Source: Bacteroidota bacterium
Lineage (GTDB): Bacteria > Bacteroidota > Bacteroidia > Bacteroidales > GCA-2748055
Assembly: GCA_024244665.1 (NCBI GenBank)
Contig: JAAEOI010000043.1
Coordinates: forward strand, 1-24,614
DNA: 24,614 nucleotides
Direction of reading: 5' to 3'
This document shows positions 7,866-15,660 of the stretch, one piece after another. How positions within the stretch are numbered: position 1 is the stretch's first letter; each line of letters begins with the position of its first letter. A model generated the notes under the pieces. It did not search any database. It was given only the letters and a program-made list of their open reading frames with translations, and was not told the origin of the DNA. Position numbers and translations under genes: made by a program.

Positions 7866-8419
7866 TGGATATATCCAATCACTGCCATTATGGTATAAAC
7901 TGCAAATAAAACAAGGGTTGGATACAATCCACGGTAAAGATACAAAGCCATTGAAACTGTGTCAACGATCACCCATAAGATCCAGTGCTCAATAATTTTC
8001 CTGGCCAGCATCCAGGTGGCAGTGAAACTCAGGGCTGTAGTGAATGCATCCCAGTAGGGAATGGGCGAATCGGTGAAGTGGTCCAGAAGCAGCCCAATAC
8101 TGGCAAATGCAGCCGCTGTTATCAGGGCAAGAATAAGCCCCTGCTTCAAACTGATCCTTGTCACAGAAAGGCCCTTTCCGCCACCTTCTTTCTGTTTCGA
8201 CCAGACTACCCAACCATATATACTGATAAAAAAGTAATACCCGTTAAGTCCCATATCAGCGTAAAACTTCGCCTGGAAAAAAACCACCATATAGAGTATG
8301 GCGCTAACAATTCCCATGGGCCAGAGGAGGATATTCTGCCTTATGCTGAACAGAAGATAGAGTAAGGAGAACACGACACCCAGGATCTCCACATATTGCT
8401 CAGAGATCCAGGAGATCAT
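7829..8419 (-). CDS. pnuC: PnuC nicotinamide riboside transporter
   Basis: A 196-residue inner-membrane protein with about seven hydrophobic helices (roughly 11-27, 30-50, 56-75, 94-113, 122-138, 145-163 and 166-184). PnuC marks are the LNGYYFFISIYGWVVW stretch at 58-73 and WVIVDTVSMALYLYRGLY at 149-166. PnuC carriers facilitate entry of nicotinamide riboside, which is trapped by phosphorylation; the overlapping downstream NadR-like kinase gene supplies that step. The start codon overlaps the stop of the S41 protease gene by 4 bases, so translation is probably coupled, even though the protease has no obvious part in NAD salvage. Confidence 0.92.
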   Translation of the reverse strand: MISWISEQYVEILGVVFSLLYLLFSIRQNILLWPMGIVSAILYMVVFFQAKFYADMGLNGYYFFISIYGWVVWSKQKEGGGKGLSVTRISLKQGLILALITAAAFASIGLLLDHFTDSPIPYWDAFTTALSFTATWMLARKIIEHWILWVIVDTVSMALYLYRGLYPTLVLFAVYTIMAVIGYIQWKKALQNRSEN

Positions 8420-10023
8420 TCAGCCTCAGCTTTGGCCAGTTTCCGGGAGACCATGGAGGGATCCTTCAATATCTCAACCGCCCTGTTGAATACTGTGTTG
8501 GAATTATTATAAATCTCATAAAACCGGGCCATGGTCCACAGGTCTCTTGCCAAATAACCCTTCATTAACATTGCTATCTGGTCCTCCGAAATATCCCACT
8601 GCTCCTGGTTGAAGGGGAGCTTCTCTGATTCGGCAAATGCTATCATGGCATCCATCAGCTCCTTACCTGGCTGAAAGTTCTTTTGAAATGAATCAAAATC
8701 GGGGAAGCGTGAAAGGTATTCATCACGGTGGTCATCCACATACTGAAGAACGAAGCGGTTGAATAACCCCCGTCTGATCAGCTCCCTGTAATAATCGGAG
8801 TAGGATGTGGTATCCATTGGAACAAAATAGTCGGGCATAATACCCCCACCTCCGTAAACGGTTCTGTTCATTGTCAAGGTCTGGTATCTTTGAGATTCAG
8901 GGAATACAATACTATCCTCACTGTTCAGTTCCCCGTTGTTATAGCGGTAAATGAGGTCCATGGCATACTCTTCATACCCATCCTTATATGGCTTCTGGAT
9001 GAGCCTGCCGGTGGGAGTGTAATAACGGGCCACGGTAAGCCTGATCATGGATCCGTCCCCAAGTGGAAATGGCTGTTGCACCAGGCCCTTGCCAAAAGAG
9101 CGACGCCCGACAATCACTCCCCGGTCCCAGTCCTGCACAGCACCGCTCACAATCTCACTGGCCGAGGCTGAACTTCCGTCTATCATAACCACCAGGTTGC
9201 CCTCCTCAAAGAGCCCTGCCCTGCGTGCCCTGTATTTCCTGTCAGGCATATTGTTCCCGGCAGTGCTTACAATTTCTTTGTTGCCTGAAAGGAAATGATC
9301 GGCCAGGTCAACTGCAACCGGCAGCCAACCTCCTCCATTCCCTGAAAGATCGAGGATCAGATCCTCCATTCCCTCCTGTTTCAGATCCTTCATGGCAGTC
9401 TCAAACTCATCTATTGTGGTGTGCGAAAACCTTGCAAGCCTCACATATCCAACCCGGTCATTGACCATATAAGATGCATCAAGGCTGAAAACCGGTATCT
9501 TATCCCTGGTAATGGTGAAATCCAGGAGCAGGGGAACTCCCCTGCGCTGAATTGAGATTTCCACCATGGTGCCTTTGGGGCCTTTTAACAATCGCTGAAC
9601 ATCCCTGGTGGTTATGCCTGTTCCAGCCACGGTTTCCCCTTCTACCTTTACGATCCGGTCGCCGGCCAATATTCCAACCCTCTCCGAGGGACCTCCAGAT
9701 ATGGCACGGATGATATAGATGGTATCTTCAAGAACATTGAAACTTACGCCGATCCCGTCAAACTCACCCTCGAGCTGTTCGCTCATCTCCTCCAGCTCCT
9801 CTTTACTCAGGTAGGAGGAGTGCGGATCGAGCTCGTGCAGCATGTGCTCAATGGCATCCTCCATCACCTCTACATTATTAATGGAATCCACATAGTAGCG
9901 GCTCACCTTCTCCATGACCAGGGCAAGCTTCAGGGCTTCAGGACTGGAAAACTGTGCCTGGGTTGCCAGTGATCCCAGCAAAAATGCTCCCAGGGTCAAT
10001 AAATATCTGAATCGAATCATCAT
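8416..10023 (-). CDS. S41-family carboxy-terminal processing protease (CtpA-like)
   Basis: A 535-residue envelope protease. Residues 1-23 are a signal peptide ending at about TQA, so it works in the periplasm. A PDZ domain covers about 91-170, with the carboxylate-binding-like loop region EFDGIGVSF. The S41 catalytic pair is present: Ser287 in DGSSASASE and Lys312 in SFGKGLVQ, 25 residues apart as in plant D1-processing protease CtpA. A C-terminal stretch of about 140 residues follows the protease core and reads as helical. Such proteases trim C-termini of periplasmic or lipoprotein substrates; the substrate here is unknown. The gene starts 62 bases after guaA and overlaps pnuC by 4 bases. 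Confidence 0.92.
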   Translation of the reverse strand: MMIRFRYLLTLGAFLLGSLATQAQFSSPEALKLALVMEKVSRYYVDSINNVEVMEDAIEHMLHELDPHSSYLSKEELEEMSEQLEGEFDGIGVSFNVLEDTIYIIRAISGGPSERVGILAGDRIVKVEGETVAGTGITTRDVQRLLKGPKGTMVEISIQRRGVPLLLDFTITRDKIPVFSLDASYMVNDRVGYVRLARFSHTTIDEFETAMKDLKQEGMEDLILDLSGNGGGWLPVAVDLADHFLSGNKEIVSTAGNNMPDRKYRARRAGLFEEGNLVVMIDGSSASASEIVSGAVQDWDRGVIVGRRSFGKGLVQQPFPLGDGSMIRLTVARYYTPTGRLIQKPYKDGYEEYAMDLIYRYNNGELNSEDSIVFPESQRYQTLTMNRTVYGGGGIMPDYFVPMDTTSYSDYYRELIRRGLFNRFVLQYVDDHRDEYLSRFPDFDSFQKNFQPGKELMDAMIAFAESEKLPFNQEQWDISEDQIAMLMKGYLARDLWTMARFYEIYNNSNTVFNRAVEILKDPSMVSRKLAKAEAE

Positions 10024-10085
10024 CTCTTGTTTTCTATATGAATTAAACTCTCTGGGAGTGAAATTGTTTTAACAGGCCGGCAGGA

Positions 10086-11615
10086 TTATTCCCATTCAAT
10101 GGTAGCCGGCGGTTTTGAACTGATGTCATACACCACTCTGTTGATGCCCCTGACCTTGTTGATGATGTCATTGGATATCTGGCTGAGTACCTCGTGTGGA
10201 AGATGTCCCCAGTCGGCCGTCATGCCGTCGGTGGAAGTCACCGCCCGCAATGCCACCACATACTCGTAGGTCCGCTCGTCACCCATCACGCCCACCGACT
10301 GAACCGGCAGAAGAATGGCACCTGCCTGCCAGATCCGGTCATAGAGGCCATACCTGTGAAGCGCCTTAATATAGATATCATCGGCCTCTTGTACAAGGCG
10401 AATCTTTTCCGGGGTAATTTCACCCAGGATGCGGATCCCGAGCCCCGGCCCGGGAAAGGGATGTCTTTTAAGAAATGATGCGGGAATACCCATGGAGTAA
10501 CCCACCCTTCTCACTTCGTCTTTGAAGAGGAGCCGAAGCGGTTCAACCACCTTCAGGTCCATCTTCTCTGGCAATCCGCCCACATTATGATGCGATTTGA
10601 TGGTCACAGAGGGGCCATTTACCGATACCGATTCAATCACATCCGGATAGATGGTGCCCTGTCCGAGCCACTTAATATTTTTCAGCCTTTTTGCCTCTGC
10701 TTCAAATACTTCAATGAAATTCTTCCCGATACTCTTCCTTTTTTCTTCCGGGTCGCTGATCCCTTCCAGGTCCGAGATGAACTTTTCACCGGCATCCACG
10801 CCAATCACATTCAATCCAAGGACCTCATATGAATCGAGCACAGAGGAAAATTCATCCTTCCTCAACAAGCCGTTATCCACGAAAATGCAGATCAGGTTTT
10901 CGCCTATGGCGCGGTGTAACAGGCTGGCCGCTACTGTGGAGTCAACACCTCCCGACAATCCGAGCACCACCCGATCGTTCCCCAGCTTTTCCTTCAACTC
11001 ATTTACTGTACTCTCCACAAAAATTTCCGGGGTCCAATCCATAGAGCAGCCACAGATCTCCGACAGGAAATTAAAGAGGATGGTTTTACCTTCGGTGGTG
11101 TGGTATACCTCCGGGTGGAACTGCAGCCCGAATGTCAGCTCATCCTCCAGAGCATAGGCCCCCACCTTGACATCAGCTGTGGATGCAATCACCTGGCTAT
11201 TTGCAGGCAGGCTGTTAATTGTGTCGCCGTGCGACATCCATACCTGGGTGTTTGAGGAGAGGTTCCTGAGCAGGGGATTCTCAGAATCGATATAACTCAA
11301 CCTGGCCCTGCCATACTCCCTGGAATCTGACTGCCTTACCTTGCCGCCATAATGATGAGAGAGGTGCTGTGCCCCATAGCAGATTCCCAGCAAAGGAAAT
11401 TTCCCCTTGATTGCTTCCAGATCAGGAACAGGGGCATTCTCATCCCTTACAGAAAACGGGCTCCCGGAGAGGATAACACCTTTAACAGATTCATCAGGCT
11501 CCGGGTATTTGCTGAATGGATGTATCTCACAATAGACATTGTGTTCCCTTACTTTTCGTGCAATTAGCTGGGTATACTGTGATCCAAAATCGAGGATAAA
11601 AATCTTTTCGCTCAC
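10086..11615 (-). CDS. guaA: GMP synthase (glutamine-hydrolysing)
   Basis: A 509-residue cytoplasmic enzyme that converts XMP to GMP with glutamine and ATP, the last step of guanine nucleotide synthesis. The class I amidotransferase domain shows the nucleophile Cys79 in LLGICYGAQ and the His167/Glu169 pair in LQFHPEV. The ATP-pyrophosphatase P-loop SGGVDS is at 221-226, and the dimerisation domain ends in the canonical PPATIEWE. The length is normal for single-chain GuaA. It is preceded by a TAATTTTG promoter element just after the rnz stop and followed 62 bases on by the S41 protease gene. Confidence 0.98.
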   Translation of the reverse strand: MSEKIFILDFGSQYTQLIARKVREHNVYCEIHPFSKYPEPDESVKGVILSGSPFSVRDENAPVPDLEAIKGKFPLLGICYGAQHLSHHYGGKVRQSDSREYGRARLSYIDSENPLLRNLSSNTQVWMSHGDTINSLPANSQVIASTADVKVGAYALEDELTFGLQFHPEVYHTTEGKTILFNFLSEICGCSMDWTPEIFVESTVNELKEKLGNDRVVLGLSGGVDSTVAASLLHRAIGENLICIFVDNGLLRKDEFSSVLDSYEVLGLNVIGVDAGEKFISDLEGISDPEEKRKSIGKNFIEVFEAEAKRLKNIKWLGQGTIYPDVIESVSVNGPSVTIKSHHNVGGLPEKMDLKVVEPLRLLFKDEVRRVGYSMGIPASFLKRHPFPGPGLGIRILGEITPEKIRLVQEADDIYIKALHRYGLYDRIWQAGAILLPVQSVGVMGDERTYEYVVALRAVTSTDGMTADWGHLPHEVLSQISNDIINKVRGINRVVYDISSKPPATIEWE

Positions 11616-11644
11616 CTTTCTCTTTTTTAACTGAATTGAAAGAA

Positions 11645-11652
11645 CAAAATTA
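11645..11652 (-). promoter_or_regulatory. Candidate guaA promoter, -7 element
   Basis: On the minus strand this reads TAATTTTG, an exact TAnnTTTG match, in the 42-base gap between rnz and guaA, about 30 bases before the guaA ATG. No TTTG is seen at the -33 spacing, so it is a partial match. If real, guaA can be transcribed apart from the rpsA-STAS-rnz run. Confidence 0.42.
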
Positions 11653-11657
11653 ACATT

Positions 11658-12590
11658 TTATTCCGTTGTCACCCGTCTTTGCTCAACCGAATAGAGATCC
11701 CCGTCAGTAACCCCGTCGGTCCTCTCAAAAACTGCCCTCGCCTCCTCAACCAGCACCTTGTAGTCCTTGTACCTGCTTGAGAAATGACCGATAAGAAGTC
11801 TTCCTGCACCGGCTTCTTTTGCAATGGTGGCTGCCTGTACAGATGTGGAGTGAAGGGTTTCCCTTGCCAGCTTCTCATCCTTGCCGGAAAAAGTGGCCTC
11901 ATGAAAAAGCAGGTCCACATCTTTCACCTTTTCCGAAAGAGTGCGGTCAAATACCGTATCAGATATATAAGCATAGGAGCGTTGCCTGAATGGAGGCAGC
12001 GTTAAGCGTTGGTTGGGAATCACCTCACCGGTTCGGGTCAGATGATCCTTCCCCTGTTTAAGCCCCACCACATCGGCAATTCCCAGGCTATACTCTTCGA
12101 TGCACTCTTTCCTTACATTCAAGTCCTTTTTCTTCTCCCTGAATAGATAGCCATAGGTAAGAGTTCTGTGTTTCAAAGATATGGATCTCACCGTTATCCT
12201 GTCATCCTCAAAAATGCAATCATCCCCGGCATGACCGGGTATATGGTAACAAATTTCAAAGGGGAGCTTACCAAAAAAGGAGAAATGCTGCTTCATCATC
12301 GGCTCAAGAGTAGCCGGACCATATAGGTTGATAGGGACTTTCCGGCCCATCATACCCAGGGTGGAGAGTAAGCCAAATAATCCGAACACATGATCTCCGT
12401 GGAGGTGTGATATAAATATATGGTGTATCCGGGCAGGATTATGGCCGAATTTCCTTAGCTGAACCTGTGTTCCCTCACCACAATCAATTAAAAAAAACCG
12501 CTCATCTACCTTAAGTAAATGAGCGGTTGGAAATCGTTTTGATGTTGGCAGCGCTGAACTGCTGCCGAGTATGGTCAGGTCAAAAGACAC
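11658..12590 (-). CDS. rnz: Ribonuclease Z
   Basis: A 310-residue metallo-beta-lactamase-fold endonuclease that trims the 3' end of tRNA precursors. The zinc ligands are visible: HLHGDH gives H62, H64, D66 and H67; H141, D211 (in ISDTVF) and H269 (in LIGHFSSRY) complete the site. The LFHEATF and LHSTS motifs (H247) are typical of the short bacterial tRNase Z. The exosite arm is the segment at about 155-200. It lies 12 bases after the STAS gene and is probably co-transcribed with rpsA and STAS. Confidence 0.95.
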   Translation of the reverse strand: MSFDLTILGSSSALPTSKRFPTAHLLKVDERFFLIDCGEGTQVQLRKFGHNPARIHHIFISHLHGDHVFGLFGLLSTLGMMGRKVPINLYGPATLEPMMKQHFSFFGKLPFEICYHIPGHAGDDCIFEDDRITVRSISLKHRTLTYGYLFREKKKDLNVRKECIEEYSLGIADVVGLKQGKDHLTRTGEVIPNQRLTLPPFRQRSYAYISDTVFDRTLSEKVKDVDLLFHEATFSGKDEKLARETLHSTSVQAATIAKEAGAGRLLIGHFSSRYKDYKVLVEEARAVFERTDGVTDGDLYSVEQRRVTTE

Positions 12591-12602
12591 TGTCTCCCCT
12601 AA

Positions 12603-12950
12603 TTAACCTGCCTCTTTGATCAATGTTTCCGCCTCTTGCAGGGAGTTTGAAATATTCAACACAGTATCAAGCTGTGATATGGTAATCAACCTTTCTACTG
12701 CATCATTCAATCCTGTGAGCACGAAGGTGCCGCTTGCATTCTTACACAGTCGGTTCGCCACAAGTATTGCACTCAATCCTGAAGAATCACAATAGCGGCA
12801 GTTGCTCAGGTCAAGGACAATGTTCTTCTCACCATTTCCTGAGACAAGTACCAACTCGGATTTCAGTGTTGGCGCAATGTGCGTGTCGAGTTTCTCCTCC
12901 AATACTTTGATCAAAGTATGGTTTTCAAATTTGTCAATCTTGAATTCCAT
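12603..12950 (-). CDS. STAS-domain protein (anti-sigma-factor-antagonist type)
   Basis: A 115-residue single STAS domain. The phosphorylation loop reads CRYCDSSGLSAILVANR with D55-S56-S57-G58; S56 aligns with the SpoIIAA phosphoserine. Three cysteines, at residues 51 and 54 and in the following helix (LCKNAS), are a small oddity. It sits 32 bases after rpsA and 12 bases before rnz, so it is likely transcribed with ribosomal protein S1 and a tRNA-processing enzyme. No anti-sigma kinase is encoded nearby, so the partner is unknown. It is clearly diverged from the STAS protein at 358-699 although the motif spacing is the same. Confidence 0.87.
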   Translation of the reverse strand: MEFKIDKFENHTLIKVLEEKLDTHIAPTLKSELVLVSGNGEKNIVLDLSNCRYCDSSGLSAILVANRLCKNASGTFVLTGLNDAVERLITISQLDTVLNISNSLQEAETLIKEAG

Positions 12951-12982
12951 CGCTGACTTTATTGTTTAAGGGTTTTACGTTC

Positions 12983-15223
12983 TTACTCCTTATCGTCTCC
13001 GGCTTTCTTCTTCTTCGCTGTGTTCTCTTTCGCTTCCATCTCTGACTTCAGTGCGGCAAGTTCGGAGATATCGCCTAGTGTGGTTTTCTCCAGGTTTGTT
13101 TTCAGTTTCCTGGTTGCTTTCCTTACCTCAGCTCCTTCACTTTGCTTAGTTGTCCGGGTTGAAGACTTCTGCTCATCCTCGTGGATACGACTATGAGACA
13201 AGATAATCTTTTTTGCGGACTTATTAAACTCTATCACTTTAAAATCTAATTTTTCGTCCACTTTCACACCACTTCCGTCCACTTTCACAAGGTGCTTCGG
13301 AGTAACAAATCCTTCAACTCCATACGGCAGAGCAACAACGGCTCCTTTGTCCATCAGTTCGATGATGGTACCCTCATGAATTGAATCCATGTTGAATACA
13401 TCTTCGAAGACATCCCATGGATTCTCCTCCAGTTGTTTGTGACCAAGGCTTAGTCGGCGATTGTCCTTATCAATTTCGAGAACAACAACTTCAATATCAG
13501 CAGCAATTGCAGTGAATTCGGCCGGATGCTTCACCTTCTTGGTCCATGACAGGTCCGAGATATGGATCAGCCCGTCAACACCCTCTTCAATCTCAACAAA
13601 TACACCGAAATTGGTGAAATTGCGGACCTTTGCGGTGTGCTTGCTACCAACACTGTACTTCTCATCGATCTTCTCCCACGGGTCGGTTTTAAGCTGCTTG
13701 ATACCAAGTGACATCTTCCTTTCCTCGCGATCGAGAGTCAGGATCACTGCATCGACTTCGTCTCCTACCTTCATAAACTCCTGGGCGCTCCTGAGGTGCT
13801 GGGACCATGACATTTCAGAAACGTGAATCAGACCTTCAACACCGGCTGCAATCTCAACAAATGCACCGTAGTCGGCCATCACAACAACACGTCCTTTTAC
13901 CTGGTCCCCAATTTTAAGAGCCTCATCCAGTGAATCCCACGGATGGGGAGTCAGCTGTTTCAGACCCAGTGCGATCCGCTTCTTATCATCGTCAAAGTCA
14001 AGGATAACAACATTCAGTTTCTGATCAAGCTCAACAATTTCTTCAGGATGGTTCACACGGCCCCATGAGAGGTCTGTAATGTGGATCAGTCCGTCCACAC
14101 CACCCAGGTCGATAAAGACACCGTAAGAGGTAATGTTCTTGACGGTTCCTTCCAATACTTGTCCTTTTTCCAGTTTCGCAATGATCTCCTTCTTCTGCTG
14201 CTCAAGCTCCTCTTCGATCAGTGCTTTATGGCTTACAACCACATTCTTGAATTCATGGTTGATCTTAACCACTTTGAATTCCATATTTTTCCCTACGTAT
14301 GCATCGTAGTCCCTGATGGGCTTCACATCGATCTGCGATCCGGGAAGGAAAGCCTCGATTCCGAATACATCCACGATCATACCACCCTTGGTGCGGCATT
14401 TGATATATCCCTTGATAACCTCATCCTGGTCAAGTGCCTGGTTAACGCGATCCCATGAACGCATAGCCCTGGCTTTTTTATGGGAGAGTACCAGTTGTCC
14501 TCTTTTGTCTTCCTGGCTCTCTACGTATACCTCTACAGTATCCCCAGCTTTCAAATCGGGATCATAACGAAATTCTGAAATTGAAATTATACCTTCAGAT
14601 TTGTACCCGATATTGATCACCACTTCACGTTTGTTCATGGAGATTACTGTACCATCAATCACCTCATTTTCGGAGATGGTAGATAGGGTTTCCAGATACA
14701 ATTTTTCAAACTCAGACTGGTCATCTGTTGTATCCAGTTCATCGGCAGCAAACTCGTCCCAGTCAAAATCAGCAACACCGGTATTGGCGTTGGAACCTGT
14801 TTTGGCAGTTTTCTTTGTAGCAGCTATTTTTGCCGGCTTCTCTTTGCTGGCTTCTTCGGCGGGTGCCTCAGCTACAGCTTGTTCTTCGGCTTGCGCCTCA
14901 GTTGGTGCCTCAGCTGGTGCTTCGGTTACAGGCTCTTCTTTAGTTTCTTCGGCAACTGCTTCAGCTTCTTCCTTAGTTTCTTCGGCAACTGCTTTAGCTT
15001 CTTCTTTGGTTTCTTCGGCAACTGCTTCAGCTTCTTCTTTAGTTTCTTCTTTAGTTTCTTCTTTAGTTTCTTCCTTAGTTTCTTTGCTTGCGGTTGCGGT
15101 TGTCTTGGGTTTCTCTTTGGCAGGTGTTACTTCTGCAGCAGGCTGCTGCTCCTCAGCCTGAACATCGGCTGCTTTTTTGGGATCCTCGGCGTTTGCCTCA
15201 GCTCCTTTGGTGGTTTCTGACAT
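12983..15223 (-). CDS. rpsA: 30S ribosomal protein S1 with long acidic N-terminal extension
   Basis: Ribosomal protein S1 brings mRNA to the 30S subunit, which matters in Bacteroidota because Shine-Dalgarno sequences are weak. Six S1 (OB-fold) repeats run from about residue 187 to 700: the first two are the diverged 30S-binding type, and repeats 3-5 carry the typical YGVFIDLGGVDGLIHITDLSW-like core (split, for example, as GVFIDLGG then DGLIHITDLSW). The FDWDEF segment at about 153 marks the start of the conserved part. The first 150 residues are low-complexity, rich in Glu, Ala, Lys and Thr, with EETKEE and 11-residue repeats. A lysine-rich tail ends the protein. At 746 residues it is longer than the usual Bacteroidota S1 of about 600. 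A strong promoter lies at 15277-15308. Confidence 0.97.
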   Translation of the reverse strand: MSETTKGAEANAEDPKKAADVQAEEQQPAAEVTPAKEKPKTTATASKETKEETKEETKEETKEEAEAVAEETKEEAKAVAEETKEEAEAVAEETKEEPVTEAPAEAPTEAQAEEQAVAEAPAEEASKEKPAKIAATKKTAKTGSNANTGVADFDWDEFAADELDTTDDQSEFEKLYLETLSTISENEVIDGTVISMNKREVVINIGYKSEGIISISEFRYDPDLKAGDTVEVYVESQEDKRGQLVLSHKKARAMRSWDRVNQALDQDEVIKGYIKCRTKGGMIVDVFGIEAFLPGSQIDVKPIRDYDAYVGKNMEFKVVKINHEFKNVVVSHKALIEEELEQQKKEIIAKLEKGQVLEGTVKNITSYGVFIDLGGVDGLIHITDLSWGRVNHPEEIVELDQKLNVVILDFDDDKKRIALGLKQLTPHPWDSLDEALKIGDQVKGRVVVMADYGAFVEIAAGVEGLIHVSEMSWSQHLRSAQEFMKVGDEVDAVILTLDREERKMSLGIKQLKTDPWEKIDEKYSVGSKHTAKVRNFTNFGVFVEIEEGVDGLIHISDLSWTKKVKHPAEFTAIAADIEVVVLEIDKDNRRLSLGHKQLEENPWDVFEDVFNMDSIHEGTIIELMDKGAVVALPYGVEGFVTPKHLVKVDGSGVKVDEKLDFKVIEFNKSAKKIILSHSRIHEDEQKSSTRTTKQSEGAEVRKATRKLKTNLEKTTLGDISELAALKSEMEAKENTAKKKKAGDDKE
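14933..15082 (-). repeat. In-frame tandem repeats in the rpsA N-terminus
   Basis: Codons 48-97 of rpsA contain tandem four-residue units (EETK) followed by three copies of an 11-residue unit of the AEETKEEAEAV type (33 bases each) and a partial copy. The DNA copies differ by only a few bases, so the tract could expand or contract by slippage while staying in frame. Confidence 0.85.
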
Positions 15224-15276
15224 TGTAATTACTTTAAAATTAATAAGTTAGACAATATATGGATATAAACGAGGCG

Positions 15277-15308
15277 CAAAGTTAACAAAAGGCACTTAAA
15301 ACCCCAAA
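15277..15308 (-). promoter_or_regulatory. rpsA promoter (Bacteroidota type)
   Basis: On the minus strand the -33 box TTTG (15305-15308) and the -7 box TAACTTTG (15277-15284) are both exact and lie 20 bases apart, the consensus layout for the main sigma factor of this phylum. Transcription would start at about 15271, leaving a leader of about 48 bases before the rpsA ATG. Confidence 0.75.
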
Positions 15309-15325
15309 AAAAGAGCCCTATAAAG
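15305..15325 (-). terminator. Minus-strand intrinsic terminator without an evident gene
   Basis: On the minus strand, GCCCT and AGGGC form a perfect stem with a four-base loop, followed directly by TCTTTTTTT. The T-run ends in the -33 TTTG of the rpsA promoter. A terminator here implies transcription arriving from 15330 or beyond on the minus strand, yet no convincing gene is found there. Confidence 0.55.
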
Positions 15326-15432
15326 GGCCGACACACATAAAGATCATGAAATAAACCGGGATTAACAATTTCACAATGGTTGTTATCACCCGCTTCCTTT
15401 CGACTGTTCTGATCTGAACCAAAATAATTCAG

Positions 15433-15481
15433 GTGATTTTGATGTTTTCGGGGGTTCAATTTCCTGAAAACATGAAATCAC
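15433..15481. repeat. Strong imperfect hairpin in the rpsA-ugd intergenic region
   Basis: The arms GTGATTTTGATGTTTTC (15433-15449) and GAAAACATGAAATCAC (15466-15481) pair along nearly their whole length with one small internal bulge. As plus-strand RNA the stem can continue inward by G-C and G-U pairs (15450-15454 with 15461-15465) to a six-base loop TTCAAT. No T-run follows on either strand, so it is not a plain terminator. TCACA and TGTGA (15478-15490) form another short inverted repeat overlapping its right arm. Confidence 0.6.
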
Positions 15482-15626
15482 AGGTTGTGACTTTCTAAAA
15501 ATGCAAAAATGACTACCATACCATAAATGAAAAACCAGCCATTGATGCCACTTTGCAGCCATATGCCAAATTTTTATGCCCCTCAAAAACTATCATTGAA
15601 CATTTATCGTTTTATCTTAAAAAAAT

Positions 15627-15634
15627 TAACTTTA
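15627..15634 (+). promoter_or_regulatory. Weak candidate promoter element for the ugd operon
   Basis: TAACTTTA matches seven of the eight positions implied by TAnnTTTG and lies 26 bases before the ugd ATG. No TTTG or TTG is found at the usual spacing, so this is a weak call. Confidence 0.3.
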
Positions 15635-15660
15635 CGTTGCATTTTTAAAACCTCTACAAT

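Larger units (their letters stand above)
15330..15660. other. Intergenic region upstream of the sugar operon
   Basis: No convincing protein gene, tRNA or known riboswitch was recognised in these 331 bases. The stretch from about 15410 to 15490 is rich in inverted repeats, described separately. Short open frames on the minus strand lack coding character. The last 60 bases are A/T-rich and should hold the ugd promoter. Confidence 0.6.

Noticed and set aside
14933..15082. Regular TTCTTTAGTTTC-type repeats suggesting a CRISPR array
   Set aside because: The units are contiguous without unique spacers and keep the rpsA frame; they encode EETK and 11-residue protein repeats.
14601..15161. Long plus-strand open frame rich in Ser, Val and Ala opposite rpsA
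   Set aside because: It is the mirror of the Glu/Lys/Ala repeat codons of rpsA, lies wholly within that gene and has no start context or family resemblance.
15386..15586. Minus-strand open frame of 66 codons before the orphan terminator
   Set aside because: Its composition (many Trp, His, Cys) does not look like a real protein, it overlaps the inverted repeats and no promoter precedes it.
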